A stretch of 64,000 bases of DNA from Nymphaea colorata (Eukaryota; Streptophyta; Magnoliopsida; Nymphaeales; Nymphaeaceae): contig NC_045150.1 in the NCBI RefSeq assembly GCF_008831285.2, positions 17,250,600 through 17,314,599 on the forward strand. Direction: 5' to 3'. The notes under the pieces are model-generated. The model was not told where the DNA came from and did not search any database. It worked only from the letters and a program-made list of their open reading frames with translations. The position numbers were made by a program, and so were the translations under genes. This document shows, one piece after another, positions 25,132-36,647 of this stretch (the first letter of the stretch is position 1; every line of letters begins with the position of its first letter).

Positions 25132-26847
25132 AGGAGGCTAATTGCCACGATCTCGTTACCGGTCATCTCCTCTTCCTTGCCTTAGCTGTTTCCCCATAGT
25201 GAGCTAGGGTAAACTTCTCATCCCCATCTTTGCATCTCCACCATTCCTTTGGCCATGTGTCGCGCATCCAGCTTCCTAGCTGAGTTGCGAGGTACACTTG
25301 CCTCAATCCTCACCTTCCCTAACGGGCGCCCCAAGTCCTCTATTTGGTAACCGCCGCTCGTTAGCCTCATTTCCAATTCCGTCGCATTCATTCCCTTGGC
25401 GCATTTCCTTTCCGGGCGTTACCATAATTAATTTGGGTCTCGCACGTTGGGAAAGTTAGCGCCAGCCTCCCACTCGTCCGTTTTGGAAGGTACATCCGAT
25501 GGCCGTTCCTACTTGCCACAAGTGTAGCAAGCGGCCACGCGGGTGACTTTCCATTCTCGTCTCACCTCACCTCAACCGGTGCATTCCCTAGTGCCACCTC
25601 TCAACCTTCCTTATCCGTAACCGGCAGTTTCTTAATTGCTGCGTTACTCCTCCTTCCTAAACCGGTGCATCCCTTGTGCGCTTTAACCTCGTCACAGGTC
25701 TTGCCTTCTTTATCACACGTTATCTACTTCTTCACATGTTTTCCCATTTTGGTAACCGGCGCTACCTTGGCGCCATTACCCCTTCCTCTATCTTCCTTAA
25801 CGGTCGCAAGGACAACGACACTTACCATTAGTTCTGCCTGTTCCTTGACTGCCATTACCTTCCTCCTTTGTCTCTCCTCAATCGAGTAACTCCTAGTTAG
25901 GAAACGGCCAGCCTTATCCATCTCTAGCCGCTGTTCACCTTAGCCTTACCTTCCTAATCGGATAGCGTTGTCTTTGACTTCGCATATCCCTACCCGAGTC
26001 AAACCCTAGTTGACTTCCTTGGTCAAACCTAACCCGGACCTCGCCTACCTCAAGCTAGTCGAACCTAGTCGACCCTCGACCTAGTCAAACCTAGACCCGG
26101 TCCAACTTAATCGTACCCAACCTAACCTCTCAACCTATTTGGTCCAGTCAGCCCTCACCCTAGACTTCCCTCAACCGAGTCAAGTCTAACCTTGACCGAA
26201 CCCATTAACTCACTTGAGTCTAGTGTAGGGTTGTCCGAGTCTTGTCCCCAGTCCACCGTCGCCTACCTAGTCTCGCGGCCAGGTGGGCAGCCAGTTGCCA
26301 GCCTTCGTCGCCAACGCTCGGCCAGGTGGGCCAAGCCAAGCAGCGTCAGTCCTCGGCATGCTTTCCCTTGCTCGCAGCTACTCTTCTGTTGCATCGGCCC
26401 CTTCCTTGTGCTGGCTGCAGTCCTCCTCTCGGCAAGGCAAGTGCACTACTCGGCAGCGCTCACTCTAGCGGCCAGGCAAGACAGACGCCTTCCTACCACC
26501 TTCAGCACAGCTCTGCCAGGCGGGCCGAGTCTAGCTTCCTTCCCTCTCGGCCGCATCTTCCTCCATTCCTCGGCCAGGCAGGCCGAGTGCTATTCTCACC
26601 TCACTTCTCTCCTCCGAGGGGTCAGGCGGACCGTGCCCCTCACCTCCTCTTCCTTTGTAGCTGAGATACTTCAGGGAGTGGCTTGCCACTGGTATTCCCC
26701 TGAAGTCACTTGCGGCAACGCGTAGATCCTCTAGGCCGGTAACGCTCTTCTTCCCCCTTGTAGATATCGGGGTGGGTGTTTGTTTTGTTCATATTGTATT
26801 TACTGCTTTAGCCGGCACAACCGCAGGGCAGCCAGCCACCTACTAGG

Positions 26848-26974
26848 TTACTGGGCGTAGTTTGTTCCATTAGTTGTGGTTTGTATGTGTTTGTGGATAT
26901 TGAGTGAGTTGTGAGAGTCTTTTCTGTAATCGCTTGCGTTTGTAAGGCCTTTACCCTTTAGTTTCTGTAGTAGG
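26848..26974 (-). repeat. Inverted repeat, right arm
   Basis: Contains TTGAGTGAGTTGTGAGAG-like sequence (about 26899-26916) and ends CTGTAGTAGG, the mirror of the left arm. The arms may be two opposite copies of one LTR-like sequence, or a foldback element. Confidence 0.65.
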
Positions 26975-27084
26975 TTGATACGAGCCTACCTAGAACTCAT
27001 ACTCCCCACGTTGGCACCTCCGCCGAAGGCATCCTTTCTTATTGTGAGGCTAACTTTTGTTCTTATGAGATTTGCGGAAAACAG

Positions 27085-27534
27085 GTGGGAGCGACTCCAG
27101 GAGTGGGTCAAATGCTTAGGGAAGTTAACTTCCCTAGTTCCTCCTTGGCATTTTCGGTAGATCGCAGACATTTCTCTTGTGAGGTTAATTCCTCAAGCGA
27201 AGCGTGGAACGGATGGGAGCAAAGTGAAGGGCGCATTGCAAGTCCTTGTGAGATTGAGGGAGCAAGGCTTATGGAAGACCTAGGTGATCTTGACCTAGGA
27301 GACCTAGACCCACCTGGTCTAGGTGAGGAAGACCTAGGCGCACCAAGCCTAGACGAGGAAGACCCGGACTCACCTAGTTCGAAAGGGGAAGACCTAGGCG
27401 TGTTTGGCTTAGATGAAGGTGGGCTCGGCATGGCGAGGAGAACCCATTGGGCTCGAGCCCATTTCATGGATCGGATTGGCAAAGCTCAGGTGGACCTCGG
27501 TGAGGTGGGGGCTTTGGCCCAAATTCAGATTTGA
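27085..27534 (+). other. Open frame with acidic tandem repeats, unrecognised
   Basis: The frame encodes repeats of the type (E)EDLG-x-x-x-LDEEDP, from DNA repeats of GACCTAGG-like words between 27279 and 27420. Charge and repeats recall low-complexity linkers. Nothing upstream or downstream continues it as a known protein, and the repeats alone could keep the frame open. I do not claim it is expressed. Confidence 0.2.
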
Positions 27535-30500
27535 ACAATTACTTAGAATGATTTGATTCAATTGCTTTTGTACCGTTTTCTTGTTTGATTATGTTTGTTT
27601 TACGTCTCAAATCGAGACCATTCTTTGAACCGGTTTGGCACTTGTATATAAGCCAAAACCAAGACATTTTATTCATTCTTGATTAATGAAATTTTGAGGT
27701 TGCTCTTTCCTCCATGCGTGGAGAGTCCTTTGGTCCCTAGGGTGTGGCTCAATCTTGAGCAATACACAACAATACTCACCATTGCCGTGAGAGTATTGAG
27801 GTTTTCCGCTTCATTAATGGCTGCCGGTAGCCATTAACCGTGGTGATCATCAACGAACTCGAACCAGGGAGTCTCGGGTAGACGGCTGTGCAATCATCTC
27901 AGACACGGGGATGATTAGAGGCAGTTGTTCTATAGGGAGGTGAAGAAGACGACAGCCCGTGGGTCTGGCCGGTGTCCCTCTTCATCAACGACATCCGGCA
28001 GATCCTCTACCGCAAGCTAAGTATCCTCCATCTTCCCGGATCTTAGTGGTAGTGGTTCTGGTTTTCCCCGATCTAGGAGATCAACGGGTAGACCCCTCTT
28101 GCATTTGAAGATCCCTTCGTCTGACTGGAGAAGGCCTGCACGGTATTGAATAGGTTGGAAGGTTTCACGAGGGAAACCAAGAGAAGAGATTGGCGCATTC
28201 GGAAGCCTTAGGGTTGCGGTCTAACACTGGTGGAGACTCGCGGTTTTCAGCAGATAAACGGAGGAGCTTCACGTCCAGATGGTGACAATCAGAGATGCTA
28301 TAGTATGGAAGTAGGGCGATTAAGAATAAAGGAAGAAATAAGAAAGTCCCCAGAAGGAAGGAGAGAAAACGCGAAAGGAAAGAGGAGGAAACGCGGAGAA
28401 GGCGGATCTCGGTTTTCTGTAGGGAGCGACAGAACCCACCTCTGATCAAACGGCTATATCTGGAGATCCGCTGGGAGTTTGAAGGCGAGCCATATCTTGT
28501 TGGAAAGATCTCGGCCTTACCTACAACATACTAAAACTTCAGGCAGATCGGAGAATGGGAAGGCAGTCAAATCGGTCAGGAATGTCAGCTGTTTCCCCCA
28601 CCACCACTCAGGCGCAGCCGCCGCAGAACCGCCACTTGCAGGGGCTGTTTCCGGCGATTCCGGTGCAGTTTTCAGGCGAACCATATACTGTTGGATTTGT
28701 AATTAAAAGATCCACAACATACCCAAAAATCAAGTTCTAAAAGCCTGTCGGCCTGTTCCCCGGTTTTCATGTTGTAACTCAGCTTTCTGGGTAACATTCC
28801 GGCCAGTTACAGTGACTTCGGGCCAGATTCGACATTTGGGTGATAAGTTCCCGGACTGCCCATGTTGTGCCTTGATTTAACTTAGGTTAATTATTCTTGG
28901 GCATCGGCAAATTCGTCCAAGGAATTCCGAAGAACCCTAGCATATAGGGGTATTCAAAAGGCAACTCTTGGTGCCACCATTCCTTTCCAAATCTGTGGGG
29001 ATGCTTTCGGAAAGTATAATCCGCAGCTGATCTTCCAGTGGACAGGTGGCATCACGTGGGCTGAAGCGCCAGCAGCAAAGGTGACATATTTGGAAGGCAC
29101 CGCAAGGAGTGAGGGACGCGCGCCAAGTGTCCTCCAGTTCCAAGAAAGGAAGCTTCTTGGCACGCCCCTCTTCCCGATCTCTAGCGACAGTTTTGGAAGG
29201 GGAAATCAGCTGCTGATTTCGTGGGGGGACAAGTGGCAGCTCGTGGGACCTGCACCTGCCCTTTTGACCACTGAATTAGAGAAGAATAAGGAAATCCACT
29301 CTAGGCTTTAGGAGCGGGCGCCAAGTGTCCTGCACACCAAAGGAAAGAGCGGTCTTCTTCCAAAACCATCCCTATTCTTTTGGAAAGAATATCTCCCGTG
29401 CCTACACATTCGTTGAACCTAGACATCTTCCACCATGGTAAGATCATCGCCATATCCTTGAAGAATCTTGGGAGATCCGGACAAAACACGTGTCGAGGTC
29501 CAGCTTGCTCCCAATCTTGCGAGATCCCATTCCTATTTCCCCTCCAACGAAATAGGAAAGGGGGGGTTGCTTCGTGGAGATTGGTGCATTGCACTTGGAC
29601 ATAATCCAACTAAGGCAAGATTTCGGCACTATCCTTGGAGATCCTCAACGCACGATCAAGGGAGATTCTTCCACTATCGTAGGAGATTGCCTTACGATCT
29701 TGGGTGGTAAGCTCCTAGCCCTAGCTCGCGTGAGAGGGAGGGCGACCAGCCTTGGAGATCACGAGGAGTCGCGGTGAGCAAGGAGGGAGTTGATCGGCCG
29801 GAGCCGAGTAACATTCCTCACCGGAGCTCCCATCCACACCGGAGAAGAAGAAAGACACGTGCGTGTTGGCACTTCCAACACTTGCTTCCCCCTATCCATG
29901 TTGCTTCCTAGGGATCCTTAACTTCACTATCGTGTTTGGTTGATCTTTGATTGTGCCTTCTCATTATTCTTCCTAAACGGATCGTGCAAGTGGAGGAGGC
30001 TTGTCCATGGCTTAGTAGAGGTCGTCAACATAGGAGAAGGAGCGTAACTTGAGGATTGCCTTGACGCCCGCTGGTGCTCCGGCGATTGCATCCCCCTCTC
30101 CGTACAAAAGACTGGGGTTAAATTGGTCTTATGGGTGAAGGCTTTCCTCTTCTAGAAGTTGATTTATTGTTCTCTTCTATTACCTGATACTTGTGGAATT
30201 TGTCCACTATTTCTTAATTCCAGCAAAGCGGACGTGGGCTTCATCACCTAACGTGGGAGATTGCAGCCCGAGAGAGTGAAGGAACCGCATTCGTCGGGCG
30301 AAATCGACGATAGCCTCCCCCAATCGACATTCCGTTCACTCTTGGGGTTGATTGGGAATCCGGTGATGATACTCCCTCTCTCTCGATCGTTCACTCCTAG
30401 ATAGAATCTTGATTTCTCTCTTGTTCTTGTGAGTCTATCTAAGGAGCATTGCTGCCCAGAATTGAAGGGAGCCGAATACCGAAGGGCAACTTGTATGTTG

Positions 30501-30939
30501 CTGGAGTTTGCCTTTGGTGAGCACGAGGAGACCCCAAGCGAGGCCTTGGGAGGTAACTACAAGTTCTTTGGAACTCCGTCAGTTTAGAGTAAGCACAACA
30601 TACAATTCACTCATATGTATAAGGTTGCTAAGATTGGTTGGCAGTGGACCGCTAAAGGAATTCCCATCACGTCGGCTTTAACGGGGAAAGAAACAACTTC
30701 CGGTCAGGAGTTAAATAATCAGCCCATAGGAATAGGATCTTTCTCTCTCAACTGCCAAAACAGTGGTAGGAGATTAGATAATTGGATCCTGCAATTTTGT
30801 GGTAAGAGAATCGCTATTTAAGTTGAAACTTCAAACAAAGATGGGGTCGGTTGGAACAAACCACAAGGGTGGGACCCGCTGTGCCTTTGTTAACTTTCAA
30901 TCCTCAAACCCAAGTCCATATCCCTGTCGGCTTTCAACA

Positions 30940-31200
30940 TTTAAGCATCGAGCGGATCAAAAAAATTAGTTGGGTTGATTCGATGGGGCTCCATTCGATG
31001 TATTTTTTAATATTATTTTTATTTTAATAATGATATGTGTTTTATTATTAAAAAATATTTTATATCAAAATTTTTACTTTATATTTAAATAATATTTTTT
31101 TATTTTAATCGAATCAAGCCCGAACTCAAGTTTTGGGTGTCGGGCCAGCTTGAGTCCGGCTCTTATGTAACCGGCCGGCCCAATGCTCAAGCCTATCCCA
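30940..31200. repeat. GGCC-rich dispersed repeat, third copy
   Basis: Same build as the intron repeats: a GC-rich left end, an AT-only core of about 100 bases, and a right end with CGGGCCAGCTTGAGTCC and CCGGCCGGCCCAATGC. It lies outside the duplicated block, so the family is dispersed. Confidence 0.55.
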
Positions 31201-31204
31201 AAAA

Positions 31205-31760
31205 TCTTACCACTAAGATCTGATTGCCTGCAACCACCTTCAATCTGCTCTTCGGATGATGTTCTTTCACAACACTAGTGCCTTGAGCAACTTTGTCCCT
31301 AACAAAATGAAAATCCACTTCAACGTGCTGGCTTCTATTATGAGAAAGCTGGAATAGCTGCTAAATATTTTGCACTCATATTGTCAGACCATATGGATGG
31401 TGGATTTCTGTTATTCTTATTTCAAGTTCAACTAGAAATATGTCTACCACATTGCATCGTCTGCTAGACTGAGAAAAAACTTGTTGCTTCTTTGAACTTC
31501 CGGCAACAAGATTCAGTCCCAAGAAGGCTGCATAAATGTTGACCATCGATCGATCATTTGGGCATTCAGCCCCATCCGCATCGCTATATATATGAACTTC
31601 TTTGTTCTTGTATGTTTTGAACTTTGAAGATTGGACCATAATGAATGGTAGCTTTTATGAATCTTAATATTCTCTTGACAGCTCCCCATTGAGATTCTAC
31701 TGGATCCTAATAAATTGGCTGAACCTTGTAAATACCCCCAAATTTTCAAGTTTCATATAC
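31205..31760 (-). pseudogene. Ty1/copia RNase H relic
   Basis: The minus strand shows copia RNase H pieces in order: YSDADGAECPNDRS (family YSDADWAGCPDDRRS), FLGLNLVAGSSKKQQ, SQSSRR (SRSSTEAEYR degraded), EIHHPYGLTI, then in another frame a piece like HVEVDFHFVRDKVAQGT near 31280-31330. Multiple stops and frame changes separate them. No LTR was recognised next to it. Confidence 0.85.
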
Positions 31761-31869
31761 ATCTAGCATTTTCACAATTTTTTTCAACAATTGGGGTCCC
31801 AAATAATTCATCGCAGTTCTGATCCAATTACCCTCTAATTTTGTTATCGACTATATTTTGGAACTCATC

Positions 31870-32165
31870 TAAATTTAAATCTAAAATTCCAAAGCCCTAC
31901 CTCAATCTAGGCTGATAATTCATGTCAAATCTAGATCTAAACCCAATCCAAAATCCCAAGTGAATATCCAAAAACCAAGCCTTAGATCCAGATCTGGATC
32001 CAAACCCCAACTTTAGATAAAAAAATAGATCAATAGATCCCAATCTGGATCTAAAATTAGTTCTAGATCTAAAACTAAGCCTTAGATCCAAATTCAAATT
32101 TTTAGATCCAAAATAGACCTTAGATCTAAATCCAAATCCAAATCCAAATCTAAGCCACAAATCCC
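31870..32165. repeat. Cryptic repeat of ATCCAAATC/AGATCTAAA words
   Basis: About 300 bases consist of imperfect repeats of AAATCC and TAGATC words, with CAAATCCAAATCCAAATC near its right end. Only A, T and C dominate on the + strand. It encodes nothing recognisable and resembles the segments at 9675-9870 and 49450-49700. Confidence 0.6.
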
Positions 32166-32289
32166 AAGTCCTGCCGTAGATCCAAAAAGAAAGTTAAAAG
32201 TTCATAATTACACTCGAGAATCAAAATCGGGCCCAAACTAAGAAAATAGATCCAGAAAATCCAAGCCCCAATCACTCAAGTGTTTAAAA

Positions 32290-32906
32290 TTGAGACCAAG
32301 AATCAATTCTCAATTATCTCTTTCTCTTCTACTAGTTCTTCTCTTTATTTCTGTCCACTCTCTCTACCTGTTTTGAAAAAGGTTTATCCTTCCCTTTATA
32401 AAATTTGAACTTCTTTAGCAAGTACCACACCACATATAGGTTGAAGATGATGTTTGGGTGAATATGAAATGCATTGAGAATGAACATAGCTTAAGACTAG
32501 TTACCCATCATAAAGGTGTCAGGAATGGCCAAGCCTCATACCGAGGGGTTAGTCCCTTTTTTTCTCTTTTGAGAATAAAAATCATTTTTGATACGCTCCA
32601 AAAGCAAACCTAAACAAATTTTGGGACACAAACAACCCTATTTATACAAGAGTAATATCTGGCTGGGTGAGGGACACATATTGCAATGCTCCCTACCTAA
32701 ACTTCAAACTGTGACCAGCAAATAATTTTATGAATGTGGCCATCGGCGTGCATTTTTGTATGCTTGAAAAGATTAAAGATATTACTTTCTTTGATAAACA
32801 CCAAGCTTCCTCTTAACATTGGTGGATTCACTTCCTAGGAAATAGAAGGAAGATTTTCCAGGTTTCACTTTTGCTTGTAGGGGGAAGGGTCTTCTATTTA
32901 ACTAAC
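32290..32906 (-). pseudogene. Left part of duplicated block B with copia RT scrap
   Basis: This matches 12170-12770 of copy A: the CT-rich edge, ACCACATATAGGTTGAAGAT, then the copia RT remnant (minus-strand VGALQYV-type codons at about 32680-32700) and AGGGTCTTCTATTTAACTAA at its right end. The coding scrap is more damaged than in copy A. Homology breaks abruptly after 32906. Confidence 0.8.
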
Positions 32907-34641
32907 CATCAATATGTTCCAAACTATCCCCATTTTGGGGATATTGTAGGGGCTTTGCTGGTGCACCTTTTCAACGTATCAAACTTATTAAAATACAAAG
33001 CATTGAATGAGAGATAAAACTCATATTGAAAGTATGCAAACCAATAAGAAAGAAAGATATCCAGAACAGTGGTAATATTGTATGTCTCTGGTTTATTTTT
33101 AAGGCAGCATGAATCATATTCTAGCATATCATGTTAGCATAATACGATGTCAAAATACTACCTTGTCTGAGAGTTTTTTGCCTTTATAGTCAAGGGGAGG
33201 TGCAAACAGGGAAATAAATAATAGCAAGTCTTAGATTATTTTGCAAATGGGTCTAACTCTTCATCTGAACCAGTAAGCCGACAAACGCAAATTGCAAAAG
33301 GAAAGGCACTGAATTGTTATGCTTATATGAACTGTTTTAGACTGGAGCTTTACCACCAAAAAATGACATTTATTTACATGTTTACAAGACTGAGATGTCC
33401 TGTTGTTCTTTGTACATAGGTTTACTTTTCATTTTTAAATTTCAGGCTATCTATAGAATGACTAATAGAGATATTGAAGAGAATGAAAATGTGAATGCAG
33501 AGTGGAGTAGATGTAGAACTTTGTTTATATCCTAAAAAAGAGACCTGATTGTGTTATTCCTGTAAATGGTAGTTTTATTCTTAAAACCTGCAGTTACATT
33601 TTGAATTTGCGTCTATACAGATGGCTAGATGGTTGACCCTAATATGTCCAGGACCTTTTGCAACATTCATGGACTACTAAGAAAAAACTATCATTTTTCT
33701 CTAAGAAATACTAGTGTATTTTTGTTAGACATGTTTAAGCGACATTTAATTGTTGTTCATCCTAGTCTGTCGCTAATGGTTCCATTCTCTTCTTGCAGTC
33801 GTTTTATTTTGGAGTGCTTAAAAGAGTTCTTTTCCACATATGATGATAAATTGCTCAGGTGGAATGGGGCTGAGCTTGTCTCCAGGACAGCCGCTAGAAT
33901 TGTTAACAGATCAGATTATGGTGATCAGCAACTGCATATCAAAATTGAACCAACTTCTAAATTCTTCCCTATAAGTTCGGATGATATTACAAGGTAAGAA
34001 TCTGGTCTCTTCAGCTATATACTTGATCATTTTCCTTTTTGTATCTTTTTCCAATGAAATGCGGACAGGGATGCACTCGATACTTTGTTTTAACTTTACT
34101 TTTATCGCTAAATCTAGAAAAGGCATGTGTATTGCCTTTTTCTCTGAGTAATTCCAGGTTCGCACTGTTAAAAGTTAAAACAGTTGTTTGATTTTCAATT
34201 AAATTTTAAGAATATTTTAAATCTTGATACTCTTAGTTTCCTTTTGAATGTATCTTAGGAGTAGGTGTGATATGGCCACTGGATAACAGATTTTTTTCCC
34301 CTCTGTTACTCAACATTTACTTAAATGTTAATGATCACACTCATTAGGTATGTCAGATGTGATTTGAAATTGCTTCTATGTTATGTGAGCGCAACTAAAA
34401 CTGACACCCGGTGGGAGAGGGAACACTCACCTTTCTGCCCTGGATCTCAACCCCTCTGGCTGGACGGACAAGACCTACTTTTGGGGTGGTGCCCAAAGCA
34501 AGCGCGGTTAGACTGCTGCAATGTCTTTCGATAGCATGAAGGGTTTCCTTCCGCTAGGCAAGAGGACCACCCGATCACTAGGAAGAAGCAAGCCTATTCC
34601 CCTTGAAGTGCTCACTAGCTCCTTTCGTCCCTTCCAACGCG
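32907..34641 (+). other. 1,735 bp segment replacing 55 bp of the duplicated block
   Basis: Copy A reads ...TTTAACTAAC then 55 bases (12771-12825) then GAGGGCCAT. Copy B has the same flanks with 1,735 unrelated bases between. The segment holds intron-like AT-rich DNA, one glycosyltransferase exon (33799-33993) and, at its right end, about 250 GC-richer bases (34395-34641). No inverted ends, target duplication or Helitron-type ends (TC...CTRR) were found. Confidence 0.75.
33799..33993 (+). pseudogene. Single exon of a Gb3-synthase-domain glycosyltransferase (At4g19900-like)
   Basis: Plant proteins with this domain are Golgi-type alpha-1,4-glycosyltransferase homologues. The exon encodes FILECLKEFFSTYDDKLLRW followed by NGAELVSRTAARIV, and ends with a part like IEPTSKFFPISSDDIT, matching the family's C-terminal domain (ECL-EF, LRWNGA-L, FFPI). 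It is exactly bordered by TTCTTGCAG before and GTAAGAA after, is 195 bases long (a multiple of three) and has no stop. The upstream DxD part and the downstream terminal exon (typically with FHFWN) are not visible nearby, and receptor-kinase copy B follows on the other strand. So it is either an orphan fragment or one exon of a gene with very long introns. The exon is surprisingly intact. Confidence 0.75.
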
Positions 34642-35739
34642 GAGGGCCATTACATATTACATGCTCCAATAACACAAGGATACACACAACATATAATTCT
34701 CATCCTCCTCATACAAAGGCTTTTCTTTTGATAACATTGGACATCAGTGCAAAACTTGCTGTAATTGTGTACTTTTATTCATTCTTCTTGTTGTGCATTT
34801 TTTTGGTTGGTTTGAGAAATTGTGCTGAGGATATAGTACATCAAAATTTTAGAAAATTGAAAGGATTTATGTGAACTATGGCTATAGTGGTGTCCTTGCT
34901 TAGAACAAAGCACAAACTGCAAAAATGGACAAAGTTCCAAGCCTCTTTCACATAACTTGTACTGGAAATGTGAGTTGTTCTACAAGATTAGTCACTCAAA
35001 TGCCTTAGGAATAGAACACCCAAGCATATTAAGCATATCTTTTTTAAATCCTTTACGCAACAGTAATTGAGCAATGCAAGTGAGAGCTTTCATGAAAGCG
35101 ATCAAACTACATTTCCACCTCCAACTATTTTAGCCAATGGCTGGTCGTGCCCCGGAATTAAATCTCATTGCATCTATGGATATATTTGAGTTATCCTTCT
35201 ATCATTTTTGTCTCATGTCATATCCTTCTCAGCCCTACAATGACTTCGTTCATGTCCATTCTCTCATTTGGAGACACATTTGAACATGACAAGCCTATCT
35301 CCATTATCATTACCAGCAGCTCATTCATAGCAGCTGATCTTTCAGTTGGAGTAGTATTGCTTTCATTCAAAAGATGGCTGTCAATGACATCTGAAATTGC
35401 AACAGGAAATGCTTCAGTCACCCATTGCCTCAAACTAAAATCCCCATCAAACTGTTCATCAGTAGGCTTTCTTCCTGTAAACATCTCAAGGAACAGAATT
35501 TCGTAGCTGTAGACATCAGCTTTGGCTGAGACCTTTCCGGCCATCCCAAATTCTAATTCAACAACTCAACAATATTAGACATGATTATCAAGCACAATAT
35601 AATTGGCTAATGCTCATCTATGACTTAAGATCATATGATGAACTTAAGATCAATTGAACCTTCAATCCTGCCTTTCTCATGTTGTATTCTCATATATACA
35701 TCTAAAAAAGAATACAAGATTATGATTTAGAGCTAGACA

Positions 35740-36030
35740 TTGTTATCGGGCTGGATCGGGTCTGGGTCCGAGACCCGCCCGATAATGTATCAGGCCGGCC
35801 CGGGTCAGCCCAATGGGGGCCCGATCCATCCTGATAACTTTCAAATATTAATTTTATTTTATTAATATATATATACTGTTATTTAAAATATAATTTATAT
35901 TCAAAAAAATTTAAATATTTTTTTATGTAACTGGGCCAGGCCTGGGCTCAGATTTCGGACATCAGGCCGGCCCGAACCAAGTTCTTATCTGGCCGGGCTG
36001 GCCCAATGCCTAGGTCTATTTGGAACTGAA
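35740..36030. repeat. GGCC-rich dispersed repeat, intron copy B
   Basis: Contains CCGGCCCGGGTCAGCCCAAT on the left, an AT-rich core, and ATCAGGCCGGCCCGAACCAA plus GGCCGGGCTGGCCC on the right. Same place in the intron as the repeat at 13880-14190. Confidence 0.65.
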
Positions 36031-36596
36031 GTCCTATATATGTATGATACAAAAGTGCTCTTAAAAGAATTCAAACATGTATCCATATTTTTTCTATGGG
36101 GCTTGTGAGATTTGTTGAGTTTCATTAATTGTATGGTGCAGTGATTTCACAACTTCATGGCCTAATCAAACTTATCTTCCTTCTAATTCTCCAGTGACCA
36201 ATCTCAAGGTTCTCTTAAATGGCTCCTAAATCGAGTGAATTATTCAGTAGTGCTGATTGTTAACCAGTCTGAAGCCCTTAGGTAGAAAGGTATTTACGAT
36301 TAGGATTGTTTTATACAAGAAAGGAAAAAAGTTTATAACTTCTGTTAAAAAAGAGGATCAACTGAAGATTCTTGTTTGTTGAGGACATGCAAACAACAGA
36401 TGTGTACATGAGCCATACGAACCATGAATGCATTGTCCATGTAAAATAGTTTACAATGATCTTTACATTATTGAGCTAGGAACCACTTGTACATGTCCTT
36501 ATGTGTGAACTACCAAGTCATGATAATTAGATGGATCATGTGTGTTTTCACATCAATTAATATATTTATTGATGTCATATTGCAAACCACAGAAGA

Positions 36597-36597
<1 letters not shown>

Positions 36598-36645
<48 letters not shown>
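36598..36645. repeat. (TA)n microsatellite in intron B
   Basis: Perfect TA run of about 23 units at the place matching the run in intron A. Confidence 0.95.

Positions 36646-36647
<2 letters not shown>

Larger units (their letters stand above)
24790..30900. other. GC-richer block with no recognised protein, probably LTR/UTR of unknown retroelements
   Basis: Base composition changes here from AT-rich to mixed or C/T-rich, and open frames lack any family resemblance. Visible parts are: an inverted repeat (25004-25131 and 26848-26974) around a C/T-rich core; an acidic repeat frame (27085-27534); a TATA-like TGTATATAAG at about 27641-27650 in LTR-like sequence; and two segments sharing GCGCCAAGTGTCCT at 29120-29140 and 29308-29325. 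I saw neither reverse transcriptase nor integrase, so the element class is open. Both edges are approximate. Confidence 0.4.

Noticed and set aside
26192-26725. 177-codon open frame on + (and overlapping frames) in the GC-richer block
   Set aside because: Two other frames are open over the same stretch, codon content follows the C/T-rich DNA, and no family resemblance is visible.
29301-29609. Overlapping open frames on both strands at 29300-29780
   Set aside because: They contradict each other in frame and strand and none looks like a known protein; the GC-richer sequence simply has fewer stops.
33440-33530. Possible exon after TTTCAG with AIYRMTNRDIEENENVNAEW
   Set aside because: It has an acceptor-like start and is open to a stop, but does not match the expected glycosyltransferase sequence upstream of 33799 and has no other support.
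32907-34641. Helitron capture as the source of the 1.7 kb segment
   Set aside because: The left border is AAC/CATC and the right border GCG/GAGG, so the TC start, CTRR end and A-T target are missing, and no terminal hairpin was seen.
14820-36645. The two (TA)n runs as CRISPR-like or array structures
   Set aside because: They are plain dinucleotide microsatellites at matching intron positions; nothing in the window has repeat-spacer organisation.
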